Source: Pyropia haitanensis
Lineage: Eukaryota > Rhodophyta > Bangiophyceae > Bangiales > Bangiaceae
DNA length: 64,000 nucleotides
NCBI GenBank assembly: GCA_008729055.1
Contig: SDUX01000002.1
Location: 748,496-812,495 of the forward strand
Direction: 5' to 3'
Below, one piece after another: positions 23,059 to 32,643 of this stretch. The notes below the pieces were generated by a model that saw only the letters and a program-made list of their open reading frames with translations, ran no database searches and was not told the origin of the DNA. Both the position numbers and the translations under genes were made by a program. Every line of letters begins with the position of its first letter. Within the stretch, counting starts at the first letter, position 1.

Positions 23059-23925
23059 GACAGAGAGACAGTCAGAGTCAAGCGGCAATGGCGGCACTCA
23101 GCCAGCGGCAGCGGCGCAGCGGCAGAAGAAGGGTAGCTGCCGATGGGTGCTCATGCCCTCTAGCACAGCCGAGAGGGATGCCGGGGGGGGGGCAGTCGAC
23201 GAGGGGGTGGCGACAGCTAGGAGGTGGGCTGATGCGGGGGGGGTTCGCGGCGGCCACGCGGTGGTGGTGGGGAGCGAGGGTGGCGGCGGTCGAGGACAGC
23301 CATAAATAGCTCTGGTGCTTCCCAGCTCCTCGCCCGCACCGGCCCACGGATCCAATCCTATTGGCAGGTGTCCCTCGCCTGTCGATTTCCAGCGGACTTT
23401 CTGCGAACATTCCCACGTGTTCGAGTCACGTAGCAACATTTAAAATTATTTTGTACACGTGTCCGAGCGACGTCGGGATGAGGGCTGCAGTCTGTGGTCG
23501 ATGCCTGCGCAATCTGGGCAAGCGCGCGGCGCGACCTTCGTGTTGACAAGGGGGCAGCCCGTGCGCCACGCGCCCCCCGTGTTGACCTGGCGGCTCGTTG
23601 TCCAACAGACGTAGTACCCGCTGGTCTGGTCTCCTCCCGGGAGGACCTGTTCGCCACGGGCGCCATGGCGCCCGGGTCGCGGCCGACCATATATCGTGGG
23701 GGCGGTCCCGACCCCTGACCACTGTGGCTGGCTGTTGTCTGCTGCTGGTCTCTCTGTCTGATCCCGCGGTGTGGCTCTGGTCCCCCCAAGCTGAGCACTT
23801 CTTCTGCTTGGTCGGTGGACGTCCCGGTGGTCGACGCGCGCTGGTGGGACGCGAGGCGGTGGGACGGGAACGCCCGCCTGGCAGCGCTGCTGGCACGGCG
23901 AGAGCGACTGTGGGAGCTCGCAGGG
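23059..23925. other. divergent promoter region, ABC gene / DUF262 gene
   Basis: It serves the ABC gene to the left and the DUF262 gene to the right. GC falls near 23440 in a short AT-rich patch (TTTAAAATTATTTTG). A TATA-like element lies at 23689-23694. The open frame leading into the DUF262 gene starts at 23719 without an ATG before 23926, so additional untranslated or spliced leader is possible. Confidence 0.4.
23689..23694 (+). promoter_or_regulatory. TATA-like element before the DUF262 gene
   Basis: ATATAT within CCATATATCG stands out in GC-rich surroundings and lies about 235 bp upstream of the proposed ATG at 23926, compatible with a short 5' leader. The assignment is positional only. 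Confidence 0.3.
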
Positions 23926-26226
23926 ATGGCGTTTGCCATTGTCCCCGCCGATGCGGTCGCCTTGCCAACAGCCCGTGGCGGCTTGCTGAGCGGCCGGCCG
24001 TGGGTGTCTGGCAAGCCGCCGACGAGGCGGGGCGCCTCAGGCGTGTGCGCCCGCCCCCTGCGGCATGCGGCGGTCCGCTGCAGTGCACTGCCTGTGTCAG
24101 CAGAGAGCGATTACAAGCTGAAGGAGGTATGACATTGTGGCCTCCGTTCGTGTGTTTGTTTCATCTGTCCGTTGTTCGTGTGGGGTAGGTGCAGGTTGCT
24201 GACGCAAGCATGTCTGTGGAACGTGTGGCCTGCTCTTGCTTCCTGTTGCCTGCTATTTTTTTCCTGTTGCTCTGTTGTGTCACCTCTTCTCTCCCCCCCT
24301 TAGTTGTTTGGCGAAGACGTGCGCTACTTTCTTCCCGCCTACCAGCGCAACTACTGTTGGAAGCAGGACACGGCCATGGGGTTCCTCACGCAAATTCTGG
24401 ACCGCGTCCGCGACGGGCACGACGAGCTGCACGCTGCGCTGGAGGTGGCACCCGCGGGCCACGAGGCGCGGCTGCCGACCGACGCGATCCAGCGGTGGAC
24501 GCGGGAGCAGATCCCAGAGAGCATTGGCTTTGTCGTGCTCTACCGGGGCCGCGAGGATGGCCAGTTTGGTGTCATTGATGGGCAGCAGCGGATGGTCACG
24601 CTCGGCTTTATCTTTGCGGCTCTCCGCGAGTGCTTCCTGCAGTCGGGCAACGCTGTCGACGCGGCGTGCGCGGACGAGATGCACGACCGTATCTGGCAGC
24701 GGCCGCACTTGTCCCGCGGCCTGGCCGCGACGGCCCGCCTCACGGTGCGCCGCGTTGACCAGGACCTGTACCATGAACTATGCCTTGTCCCTGGTGGCAT
24801 GCGGGCGCTGCTGGACCGAGACGCGGACCACGAAAACGTGGCGTCCTCCGAGTCCCACACCAAAATGCTGGGTGCCCAGCGCGTCATCCTCGACACGCTG
24901 ATGGACCAACCGCCATGCATCTGGCGTATGCTCGCCAGCTACCTGCCCGAGTGCAAGTACAACATGCTGCTGTCGCAAGACGCGATTACGGCGCTCAAGA
25001 TGTTTGGGAGCCTCAACTTTAAGGGCGCAGAGCAGATGGGAGCGGTCGACCGCTTTCGGAGCGCCATCGTCATGGAGGACGAAACGGACCTGAACACCAG
25101 CGCCGTGGTTGCGGCCCGAGCTCGGCCGTCCGCGACGGGACGGGCGCCGACCCGCGTGGGCTCCCTGCTCGAGCCAGTGTGGGACGAGTTGCAGTCAGCC
25201 TATGGCCGCCCGTTCATCGCGACCGCTGTGTTGCGTGCCATCCAGTGCCGGCTGGGGTTGCTTGAGGGCAAGCACAACTACTGGCAGGACCCGTTTAGCC
25301 TCACGCTGGCTGACAAGTACGACACCGAGGCGCGGTTGATGCTCGCCGAGGCCAACGTGCCTGCTTCCGCGTTTTTCTGCGGGCCGTTTTCCCGCCTGCT
25401 GAAGCAGTACCGCGTCGTGGAGCGGGCTTCTCTCCCCGGTGGGGTGAACGGCAGCACCATCGGCCGTCTGCTGCAGTCGCTCAAGGGGTGCACCCTGGTG
25501 GCGTGGGAGCCCGTTGCGTTTGCCTACCTGCGGTCCCGGCTTGACGACGACGGCGTGCCTCTGCCTGGTGTGGTGCCCGAGATTGAGGTGTTCCTGGCCA
25601 CCTTGGACCGGTTTGTGTTCTTTGTCTTGGTTGTCGAGGGCGGTGTCCAGCGGTTGTCGCGCCTCAACGCGGTTCTGGAGGCGGTCACGGCCGGGAAGGA
25701 CCCCCTCAAGCTGATGGTCCTTGGCACCAAAAGCCTGGAGAAGCTGGAGGCGGCGCTCTCTTGCCCGCGCCTGGGCGGTCGTGACTCGGCGCTGGTCAAG
25801 GCGGTGCTGCTGCGTGTGAGTTCGGCCGTTCACACAACATCCATCTCGACGGTGGATGGAGCTGCCGCTGTCGCGCCCACGCTGGACAGCACCGAGTGGT
25901 CGATTGAGCACGTGCTGCCAGCCAAACCGGCGGCCAAAGGCGCCTGGGTGCGGGCATTCCCGGATGAAGTCGAGCGGAAGGGCCTCGTCAACCTGCTGGG
26001 CAACCTGGCCTTGCTGACTCCGTCGGCGAACAGCTCTGCTGGCAACGTGGGCTTTGCCAAGAAGAAAGACAAGTACCAGCGGCTGCTTGGCGACAGCATG
26101 CCGCGGGTTACGGCGGACGTTGTCGCCGCCGACGTATGGGACAAGCGGGCTATTCTCCGGCGCCAGGCGCATTACGTGCAGTTGCTCATGCAGCCGTACT
26201 GGGATTGCTCCCGGCCTGCGGCATGA
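23926..26226 (+). CDS. DUF262-DUF1524 (GmrSD-type) protein with one intron
   Basis: Two exons, 23926-24126 and 24304-26226, give about 707 residues. The intron starts GTATGA after KLKE and ends in a pyrimidine tract plus TTAG; phase 0 joins KLKE to LFGEDVRYFLP. The N-terminal domain has DUF262 hallmarks: LPAYQRNYCW (77-86) and VIDGQQRMVTL (157-167), the ParB-like nucleotide-binding motif. The C-terminal domain is DUF1524: IEHVLP with His603, a Trp, then VNLLGNLALLTPSANSS and GFAKKKDKY, an HNH/His-Me-finger-like nuclease layout. In bacteria this pair makes NTP-dependent enzymes that cut modified phage DNA. Its role in a eukaryote is unknown; defence against foreign modified DNA is an inference. 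GC is lower and codon choice more relaxed than in neighbours. GTG 23815 is an in-frame alternative start. Confidence 0.85.
24127..24303 (+). other. spliceosomal intron, 177 bp, phase 0
   Basis: Donor GTATGA at 24127 and acceptor CCCCCTTAG ending at 24303, preceded by a long T/C-rich tract. Reading straight through meets a stop at 24130-24132, whereas splicing rebuilds the conserved DUF262 N-terminus. Confidence 0.85.
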
Positions 26227-27464
26227 CCACCTCCGCCCATCCCTGTGTGCCTCTTTTTTCCCCCCCATGTGTAGTTTTTCCTTCCGTCGTGCCCCGCGTT
26301 TTGGACGACTGTGCTTTTGTGTTTTCTTATTTCGTTCACAGTTTGTTGCTGTCTCGTTAGCTACCTGCCACTGGCTCCACTCTCTGTACGTGAACCATCA
26401 CTCCCCGCCCCCCTCCTCACCACCGCCGCCAGCGGCCGAGTTGAGGGACGCTGGCGATGTCGATTGCTTGGGCACTGGGACGTGTTGGCACGCCGCAACA
26501 GCCGCTCTGGCCTTCACCGCACCAGAAAGTGAAACTGGCCATGGCCGGTGGCGACGGCACCGTTGGCCGTCCCATCCCCCACCCTAAATACCGCAACCGT
26601 CTGTTGTTGGGCGTTCCTGCTGGTTGTTGCGACAGGCGCCACAGCAGTAGCGCTGGCGTGGAGCGGTGCGGCCAGCGTGGCGGTGCGCAGCTGGCAGGCG
26701 CACTCCCCCCCCCCCTCCCGTCACGCGCACTGGCGGCTGTGGCAAGCGGCGGCGGTGGCGGCGGCGGTCGGCGGAAGCAGCGGTCAGCGACAGTGGCGGT
26801 GGCGATAGCGCGCCGCTGCGCTGACGGCCTGCCGGCGTAGCGGTGGCGGCGTGACCCGCACGCCACCAGGCTGCCGGGGGACACGGCCGCCGCGGCGGGC
26901 GACGGCGGCTTTGCGGGAGGGGGGGTGCCACCTCGCTGCTGACCCTTCGCCGCACCCGCCCACCTGCCCGCGCCGCGCTCGCGCAGCAGCTGTCACTGCG
27001 TCGTTGCGACAGAGCTCGCACGCTCTCCGCTGAGGCTGGGCTCTTCGGGCGGCCCCCCTGGCGGCTGGGTGTAGTGGAGTGGGGGGTGCGACAGACAGGG
27101 GTCGACAGTCTCCTTCCCAACTGCCGCTGACATGACCACTGCCGCGTCGGCCGCTGGCGCTCGGGGGTGTCGGGGGAGCACCCTTTTGGACGTCAGCATC
27201 CCCTTTGCCACTACTCGCATCCGCCCCTGCCGGAACAGGGGAGGGAGAGTTCAGTTGACGACGACAGACAGTGAGTGAGGAGACAATGAAGCGCGCCACT
27301 TCAGTGGCTACGTACATGACAAGCACTGCGTACCTGTACGCGGGAGTATCATGTTGGCTGTGTTGGTGCCCGTGCTGGACAAACTGGCTCGTGCGTTTGA
27401 CTGATACCTGTTCACACAAAAAAAATCGAAATATCATATTGTAATTTCCAGGTGGTGCGCATGT
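26227..27464. other. intergenic between DUF262 gene and tRNA
   Basis: T-rich sequence follows the DUF262 stop (26250-26350), as expected for a 3' UTR. A short plus-strand frame at 26548-26808 would encode one hydrophobic segment (AFLLVVATGATAVALAW), but it lacks a clear ATG and is not called. An AT-rich patch at 27417-27443 lies directly before the tRNA. Confidence 0.4.
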
Positions 27465-27561
27465 GGGGTTGTAGCTCAGTGGTAGAGTGCGCGCTTCGCA
27501 TGAGTGACCGTGAGTGCGCGAGGTCCAGGGATCGATCGTGCCGATAGCCCCTGCTGCTCCA
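27465..27561 (+). tRNA. tRNA-Ala(CGC), with anticodon-loop intron and an 11-nt T-loop insertion
   Basis: The acceptor stem pairs 27465-27471 with 27554-27560 and keeps the alanine identity pair G3:U70; discriminator A is 27561. The D arm with A-box is TAGCTCAGTGG (27472-27482). The anticodon stem CGCGC (27490-27494) pairs with GCGCG (27516-27520); anticodon CGC is 27497-27499. Fourteen bases after A37 (27501-27514) sit at the canonical intron position. The T stem CAGGG (27526-27530) pairs with CCCTG (27549-27553), but its loop has 18 instead of 7 bases, so 11 extra bases lie in the T loop. This could be a second, ectopic intron as known in red-algal tRNA genes, or a degenerate gene; T54 is also A. 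TTTT follows at 27571. Confidence 0.72.
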
Positions 27562-27570
27562 TTCCATCAC

Positions 27571-27574
27571 TTTT
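27571..27574 (+). terminator. RNA polymerase III terminator
   Basis: TTTT ten bases after the tRNA discriminator base, the usual Pol III stop. It supports the proposed 3' end and that the gene is or was transcribed. Confidence 0.6.
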
Positions 27575-27911
27575 GTCTCCTGGACGTCTGTAAACATCTT
27601 GTTGCAGGCATGACAAGCCAATCAACCACTGCACAGGTCACTCGTTATCCTTTTCACGATGAGTATTGGCGCAGACACCGCACAGGTGGACGACTGCAGC
27701 ACGCAAGCAACGGTGGAGATGAAGGAGTTTTATACACATCCCTCAGCGGGGCGGGTCATCCGTCGTGAGTGGCCGCGTCTCTGGGAAGATCCACCTTCTT
27801 TTTTCGTTTGTTTTCCTCTCTTTGGGGTCGCGCTATTTTTGATTAGCGTTGTGTCGCCTCCGTGACCATCCTTCCCTCCCTCCCCTTCGCATCACTCTGC
27901 GGCGGCGCACG

Positions 27912-28763
27912 ATGGGCTCCTCCCCCCCCCCGGCCCCTTCCCCCCCCCGCCGGCACCTCCTCCTCTTCACCAAACACCCCACCCCCGGCCACGCCAAGAC
28001 GCGCCTCATCCCCGCGCTCGGCGCTGCCGGCGCGGCGGCGCTGTCGCGGTCGCTGTCGGAGCACGCCCTCGCCGTCGCGCGCGCGTTTGTCGGGGGGGCG
28101 GCGGCCACCGCGCCCACCGATCTGGTCGTCTGGTACGCACCGGCGGCGGGAAAGGGGCGGACAGACGGCGGGGAGGGGGGAAGGGGGGGCGGGGATGGCG
28201 ACACCGACGCCCACGCCGACGCCGCGGCGATGGTGGCGTGGCTGGGCGCGCCGCGGGAGGGGGAGGCGTACCGGCGGCAGCCGGCGGGGAACCTTGGCGA
28301 CCGCCTCGTGGGCGCCTTGACCGCCGCCCTCAGCGGCCACGACGCCCGTGACGACGACGACGACGGCGGCGGCGGCGGCGGCCGCCCGCCGCGGCCGCCC
28401 GCCACGGCGGTGGTCATGGGCGCCGACATCCCCGGCATTACCCCCGCGGACCTCGAAGCGGCGTTTGCCGCGCTCGAGGCCCCCCCCACGCGCGGCGCCC
28501 CCCCGCCCCCGCGGGCGGTGCTCGGCCCTGCCGCCGACGGCGGGTTTTACCTGCTCGGCGTTGCCGCGCCGCCGCCGCCGCCGGGGTGCCTCGACGGCGT
28601 GCCGTGGGGGGGGGCCGACGCGCGGGCGGCGACGGTGGCGCGGCTGGGGGGGGGGCGGCCGTCGTCGGGCGCGTGCTGCGGGATGTGGACGAGCCGGCGG
28701 ATGTGGCGGTGTGGGAGGCGGTGCGGCGGGCGACCGCGGGGGGGGGTGCCGGCGGGGGGGTGA
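27912..28763 (+). CDS. DUF2064 glycosyltransferase-like protein (TIGR04282 type)
   Basis: This matches the DUF2064 family of GT-A-fold nucleotidyl/glycosyl transferases. LLLFTKHPTPGHAKTRL at the start is the nucleotide-binding segment, GNLGDRL lies mid-protein, VVMGADIPGITPADLEAAF holds the metal-binding Asp, and AVLGPAADGGFYLLG is the acceptor-side motif. In bacteria members often sit beside a GT2 enzyme; here the gene stands alone. The frame breaks at 10 G (28646-28655). One base back it continues with the expected VLRDVDEPADVAVWEAV end. The stop is uncertain because further G runs follow; TGA at 28761-28763 is used as an approximate end. Asp/Gly inserts lengthen the loop near residues 80-100. 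The precise substrate is unknown. Confidence 0.72.
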   Translation: MGSSPPPAPSPPRRHLLLFTKHPTPGHAKTRLIPALGAAGAAALSRSLSEHALAVARAFVGGAAATAPTDLVVWYAPAAGKGRTDGGEGGRGGGDGDTDAHADAAAMVAWLGAPREGEAYRRQPAGNLGDRLVGALTAALSGHDARDDDDDGGGGGGRPPRPPATAVVMGADIPGITPADLEAAFAALEAPPTRGAPPPPRAVLGPAADGGFYLLGVAAPPPPPGCLDGVPWGGADARAATVARLGGGRPSSGACCGMWTSRRMWRCGRRCGGRPRGGVPAGG

Positions 28764-29630
28764 GGGGGGGGGGGCGCCCACGCCGCAGCCCTGACGGCGA
28801 CGAGGCGGAGGGGGGGGGGGGTTGCGGCGCCCGGTGGGAGGGCGGGGGGGAGGGGGTCGCTGTTGCCGCGGCGCCCGCGGCGCTGTGGGGCGCGGGGGGG
28901 GGGGGGACGGCAGCGGGCTGGCCGCCAACGTGCCGGGCCGCCGAACGGGTGCTGCCCGTCGCGCCGGGCGGGGGGGGCGGGAGGCGGTCGGCCTGGCGGC
29001 CCCGTCCGGCTCGGCTGGGGCGTGTGCGATTTCCTTTTTCTTGGCGCCGCCGCGCCGCCGCGCCCGCCCGCCGCGCCGGCGGCACCGCACGGCAAGGCGT
29101 GGACGCGGCGCGGCGCGGCGCGGCGAGCTTCTTCCTCCCCCCCACCGCTGTCCCTGCTGCGCCGCTCCTTGCCCCTACCACTGCCTTCCCCTGTTCCAGC
29201 AAGCGAGACGCCACCCCTATGCACCCGCGCGCCGACGGACGCCCCGCGCCTGCCGCCCCCCCCCCCCGGCGACCCCACCGCGGCGGCGCGGCCCGCCCCC
29301 TCCCCTTTGGCCGCGTTGCCAGCGTTGCCTTCCCCCCTCGGCGGTAGCGTCCAGCCGCCGGTAGCGCCCGTAGAGGGCCTCCCCCTGACGTGGTAGCTGT
29401 AGGGGAAAAGACCGGCTTGTCCGGCCGATGGCCGCGTCACCCACTCGCACCCCCCCCCCTCCCCCCCGCCACCCCTCCGTCGGTATTCCCCCCCCCCGCC
29501 GTTGGCGGCCGCCGGTGCGGCGCCAGCCGCACCCTATGAGGCCGGCTGGCGGAGAACGCGCAGGCGCGCCGCGCCGGCCATGGCCATGGCAACGCGCAGG
29601 CGTGGAGTGGGCGCCGCAGGCGCGCCGAGC
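28764..29630. other. repetitive intergenic region
   Basis: Very G-rich, then C-rich sequence with many runs. Open frames on both strands are Arg/Gly/Pro/Ala noise without family resemblance. No RNA gene recognised. Confidence 0.4.
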
Positions 29631-30194
29631 CTATGGCTTGACGTACGGCAGACACACCTGAACCGCGTTGGTGCTCGCCCGCCGCACGGCGCCATCGACG
29701 GGCCAGGCCGACCCGACGCGGTGGACGCTCCGCTCGTGGCCGCCACCGTCGCACGCCACTGCCCGACGGACGGTAGTCGGGCACTGCGCGGCGGCGGTGC
29801 GGGTAGTCGAGCAGTCATGCCGGGTGAGGCAGGGGGCGGGCATGGGGATGGACAAGCCCGCCGTCGGCGCCGCCGTCCACGCCTCGGTGGGCGGCGCCGG
29901 CGGCAACGGCGACGGTGAGGCAGTCTGCCCTGCCGTCGGCGCGACCGTGGCGGTACGGGTGGCGGAGAGAGGTGGGCAGGGTGCTACAAAGCGGGTGGCC
30001 TCGACACGGAGCGTCGGGTACCGGCGGCGGCAACGGCAGCGCGCAGCGGGTTGCACGGGAGAGACAGGGTCGGGGGGTGGGCGCTGAACGTGGAACGCAC
30101 GTCGCTCAGCCCGTCCACTGTCGGCTACCGCCTGTGGATACCGCCCATGCGAGTGGCGGTGGCGGACCAGGCGGGGGGCGGAAGGTTGTGCCAT
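29631..30194 (-). CDS. hypothetical small protein, doubtful
   Basis: A 187-codon frame that begins with a true ATG and has mostly G or C in third positions. The last 70 residues are less repetitive and carry spaced cysteines (PCLTRHDC, QCPTTVRRAVAC, VCLPYVKP), as in extracellular domains. There is no signal peptide and no known family. The opposite strand is also open over part of this span. Confidence 0.28.
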   Translation of the reverse strand: MAQPSAPRLVRHRHSHGRYPQAVADSGRAERRAFHVQRPPPDPVSPVQPAARCRCRRRYPTLRVEATRFVAPCPPLSATRTATVAPTAGQTASPSPLPPAPPTEAWTAAPTAGLSIPMPAPCLTRHDCSTTRTAAAQCPTTVRRAVACDGGGHERSVHRVGSAWPVDGAVRRASTNAVQVCLPYVKP

Positions 30195-30646
30195 CAGTCA
30201 ATCGGTACGGAGAAGCACTCGGATGACGGCGACCGGCCATCGCCACGACCGACCGTGGCGGATGGCGGGCGCGCCAGGGTTCGCCCGCTGTTCTACGGGT
30301 GCCGGCACAGCAGCGCATCGGCAACGTCCCGACAGGGTCCTCGGCCTGCCGAATGCGTCCTTCCCACTTTGTCAGCCACAGTCGGCCGGCTGCATCCGCT
30401 TTGGTCCGCCCCCATCACGTCAGTGACGAGCTCGACATGGGCAGAGCCCGATTGAGGGCGCCACATGACGGGAGCACGTGCGAAGGGGAGACCCCAGTTG
30501 ACTGAGAGAAAGACAGAGAATGGGAAGAAAACGCGACGGACTCAGCCGCGAAATCCCGCAGCGCGCGGACGCGGGTAAAGGAGTTGAGCAGGTCAGCGGA
30601 AGCGGGGGGAAGTCTTTCTGACAATTGCAGTTCCGGGCGTGGCCAA

Positions 30647-30686
30647 TCGCCCATGACGCCCTATAGTCGCCCATAACGCCCTACAG
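30647..30686. repeat. 20-bp tandem repeat, two copies
   Basis: Units 30647-30666 and 30667-30686 share TCGCCCAT.ACGCCCTA.AG with two differences. No coding or RNA context. Confidence 0.8.
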
Positions 30687-31514
30687 TTGGCCACGTTTCG
30701 TAAGCCATGGTCTATTTGGGCGCGCACTTAAAGGGGCGATCCACGGAGGCTACTCTTGACGTGTGACCTGCGTGCCTCGGCTGTCATGACCAAAGCGCCT
30801 CCCCGGCCGATGAGCCACACTTGACCTCTGCGTCCCGCCTGCAAAACCGGCAAGGTTGCGCCGCATCGGCACATTCGCCCAGGTACCCCCTCTTTCGCCT
30901 TGTCTGTGTAGTGGCAGTCAGCGAAGACACAGCTGACGAGCGGAACCGCACGCGCGTGGCTGCTGCGCGTCCTTGCGTCGGTGGTGTTGGCTGTGGCCCC
31001 AAAGCCAATACCTCCATGCGCTGGCCGACTTCAGGAAAACGCGAGAGAAAAACGGGTGAGAAATAACGGGAGAGAAAACGGCGGCTGCGAGTCTCAGACG
31101 CGCCGACTGCCCACGAAAAATGGCCCGCTCCACACCCGTCACTCGACTGTGGGGTGCTACTGAAAGCGGGAGGGCGCCACAGGCGACCGGGAACCCTCGC
31201 CAGCGTCATTGAGCACGTATATCTCTTTCTTTATCATACTCATCGATGATACGCACACACATAAGCAGGGCAACGAACGGTCTCCTGTCCTGCGGTGTCA
31301 GATGCAGGCAGAGGCGGCAGCCGCCAGTGTATAACGCTGGCAAGCCAGGGACGACGCCGTGGAAGTACATCACCGGCGACCTACCGCCCCCAGCAAGGAC
31401 GGACACAACAGGAGACCACCACTTGCCTGCGCGTGGCAGCAAGCTGCCCCCACCCACACCCAAAGCACACGCACAAAAACATACACCAGACAGGCGGCCT
31501 GCACACCACGGCAG

Positions 31515-31575
31515 CAACACCCTTAACATACACTCAAAAACACACACATGCACGCACACACATACACGCGGGCGC
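31515..31575. repeat. CA-rich low-complexity stretch
   Basis: Imperfect ACACAC-type sequence in an otherwise GC-rich region, located 3' of the histone H1 gene, which is on the other strand. Confidence 0.7.
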
Positions 31576-31818
31576 ACAACACGCATCGCGTCAACGCAGC
31601 CACAAGAAAAAAAACGACACCCACACCCCGTTGCCCCCAGCATCCAGGGAGCGAGCACCCGCTGGAACCAACGGGGTCCGACAACGGGTGCCACCGCAAA
31701 CCCCGTCGCACAGCCAAGAGAGGAAGAACCGCTACGCAAAACAGATGCATGGGGGCAGCCCTGCATTCACCCCGCTGCAGGGGAGCACACGATGAACCCC
31801 CACGCATAGGCGCGCAGC

Positions 31819-32643
31819 TTACTTGGTGGCCTTCGCTTTCTTGGGCGCCTTGGCAGTCGGCTTGGCCTTCTTCGCGATAACCTTCTTCGGTCCTGTCGCT
31901 GCAGCTGCCTTCTTGCTGGGCGCCTTGGCCTTGGTTGCCGCCGCCTTCTTCGGCTTGGCAGCCGCCGCGGGCGCCGCTGCCTTCTTAACCGTCTTTTTCT
32001 GAGGAAGGAGGAACGGCATCATAAGAGATCATGAAAGGTACAACAAAAGCAACACGCAAAAGAACAAGGGGGGAGCACTCAGTCAGAATAAGCGCACCAG
32101 CAATGGCAAATGCCAGGATATGGCCACGGCTGACACGAGGCCCCACCTGCGGGCAGCGACCGACCACCCTCAAAGCATCAAGTCACCCCTGGGCCCCGCT
32201 CTCACATGACCCGACGTCATGGGCACGACGTGCACACCGACCAACGTGCCACGAGCACGCAATGCGCGCGGGCCACACCCGCCCACACCAACCCATCCCA
32301 CCCACCACAGAGCGCGACAGACACCAAGCCAACATACCTTGGGCGCCGCCCTCGCAGCCGCCGCGGGCGCAGCCTTCTTCTTCTTCTTGGGCGCCTCCTT
32401 CGCGGCAGCCGGCAGCTTGTACGACGCCTTCACCTTGATGAGCTTCCCGTCGCTGACGCTGTCCCGCAGCGCCTTGTTGAGCGCGTGCTTGTTCACGTCA
32501 ATCGAGTAGGTGGTGGTGATGTACTTGGTCAGCGCGGGCAGGCTGCTGCCGGACCGCTCCTTCAGCGCCTTGACCGCCTCAGCGGTCATGACCGAGTAGG
32601 TGGGGTGGGTCTTCTTGGCCGACTTGGCCACTTTGGAGGCCAT
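31819..32643 (-). CDS. linker histone H1, one intron
   Basis: Two exons: 32643-32338 and 31998-31819. Exon 1 encodes the winged-helix globular domain (HPTYSVMTAEAVKALKER, then HALNKALRDSVSDGKLIKV) and the start of the tail. The donor is AAG/GTATGT, the acceptor CTTCCTCAG; the 339-bp intron is phase 0. Exon 2 is the Lys/Ala/Pro tail ending PKKAKATK and TAA. The protein of about 161 residues binds linker DNA at the nucleosome dyad and compacts chromatin. The start ATG 32643 is clear. Core histone genes are not seen nearby, and the gene has an intron, so it is not part of a replication-dependent histone cluster in this window. No frame break is needed. Confidence 0.92.

Larger units (their letters stand above)
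30195..31818. other. intergenic, mixed composition
   Basis: Moderate GC with no recognised gene. It contains a 20-bp tandem repeat (30647-30686) and a CA-rich stretch (about 31515-31575), which lies just downstream of the histone H1 stop and probably in or near its 3' UTR. Confidence 0.4.

Noticed and set aside
23598..24188. Alternative frame upstream of the DUF262 gene
   Set aside because: It does not join the conserved YQR exon, whereas the other frame splices in phase to rebuild the domain start.
26548..26808. Small frame encoding one hydrophobic segment
   Set aside because: No clear ATG, no neighbours or homologue; one hydrophobic stretch is expected by chance at this length.
31246..31809. 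Thr/His-rich plus-strand frames around the CA-rich stretch
   Set aside because: Caused by the CA-rich low complexity downstream of histone H1.
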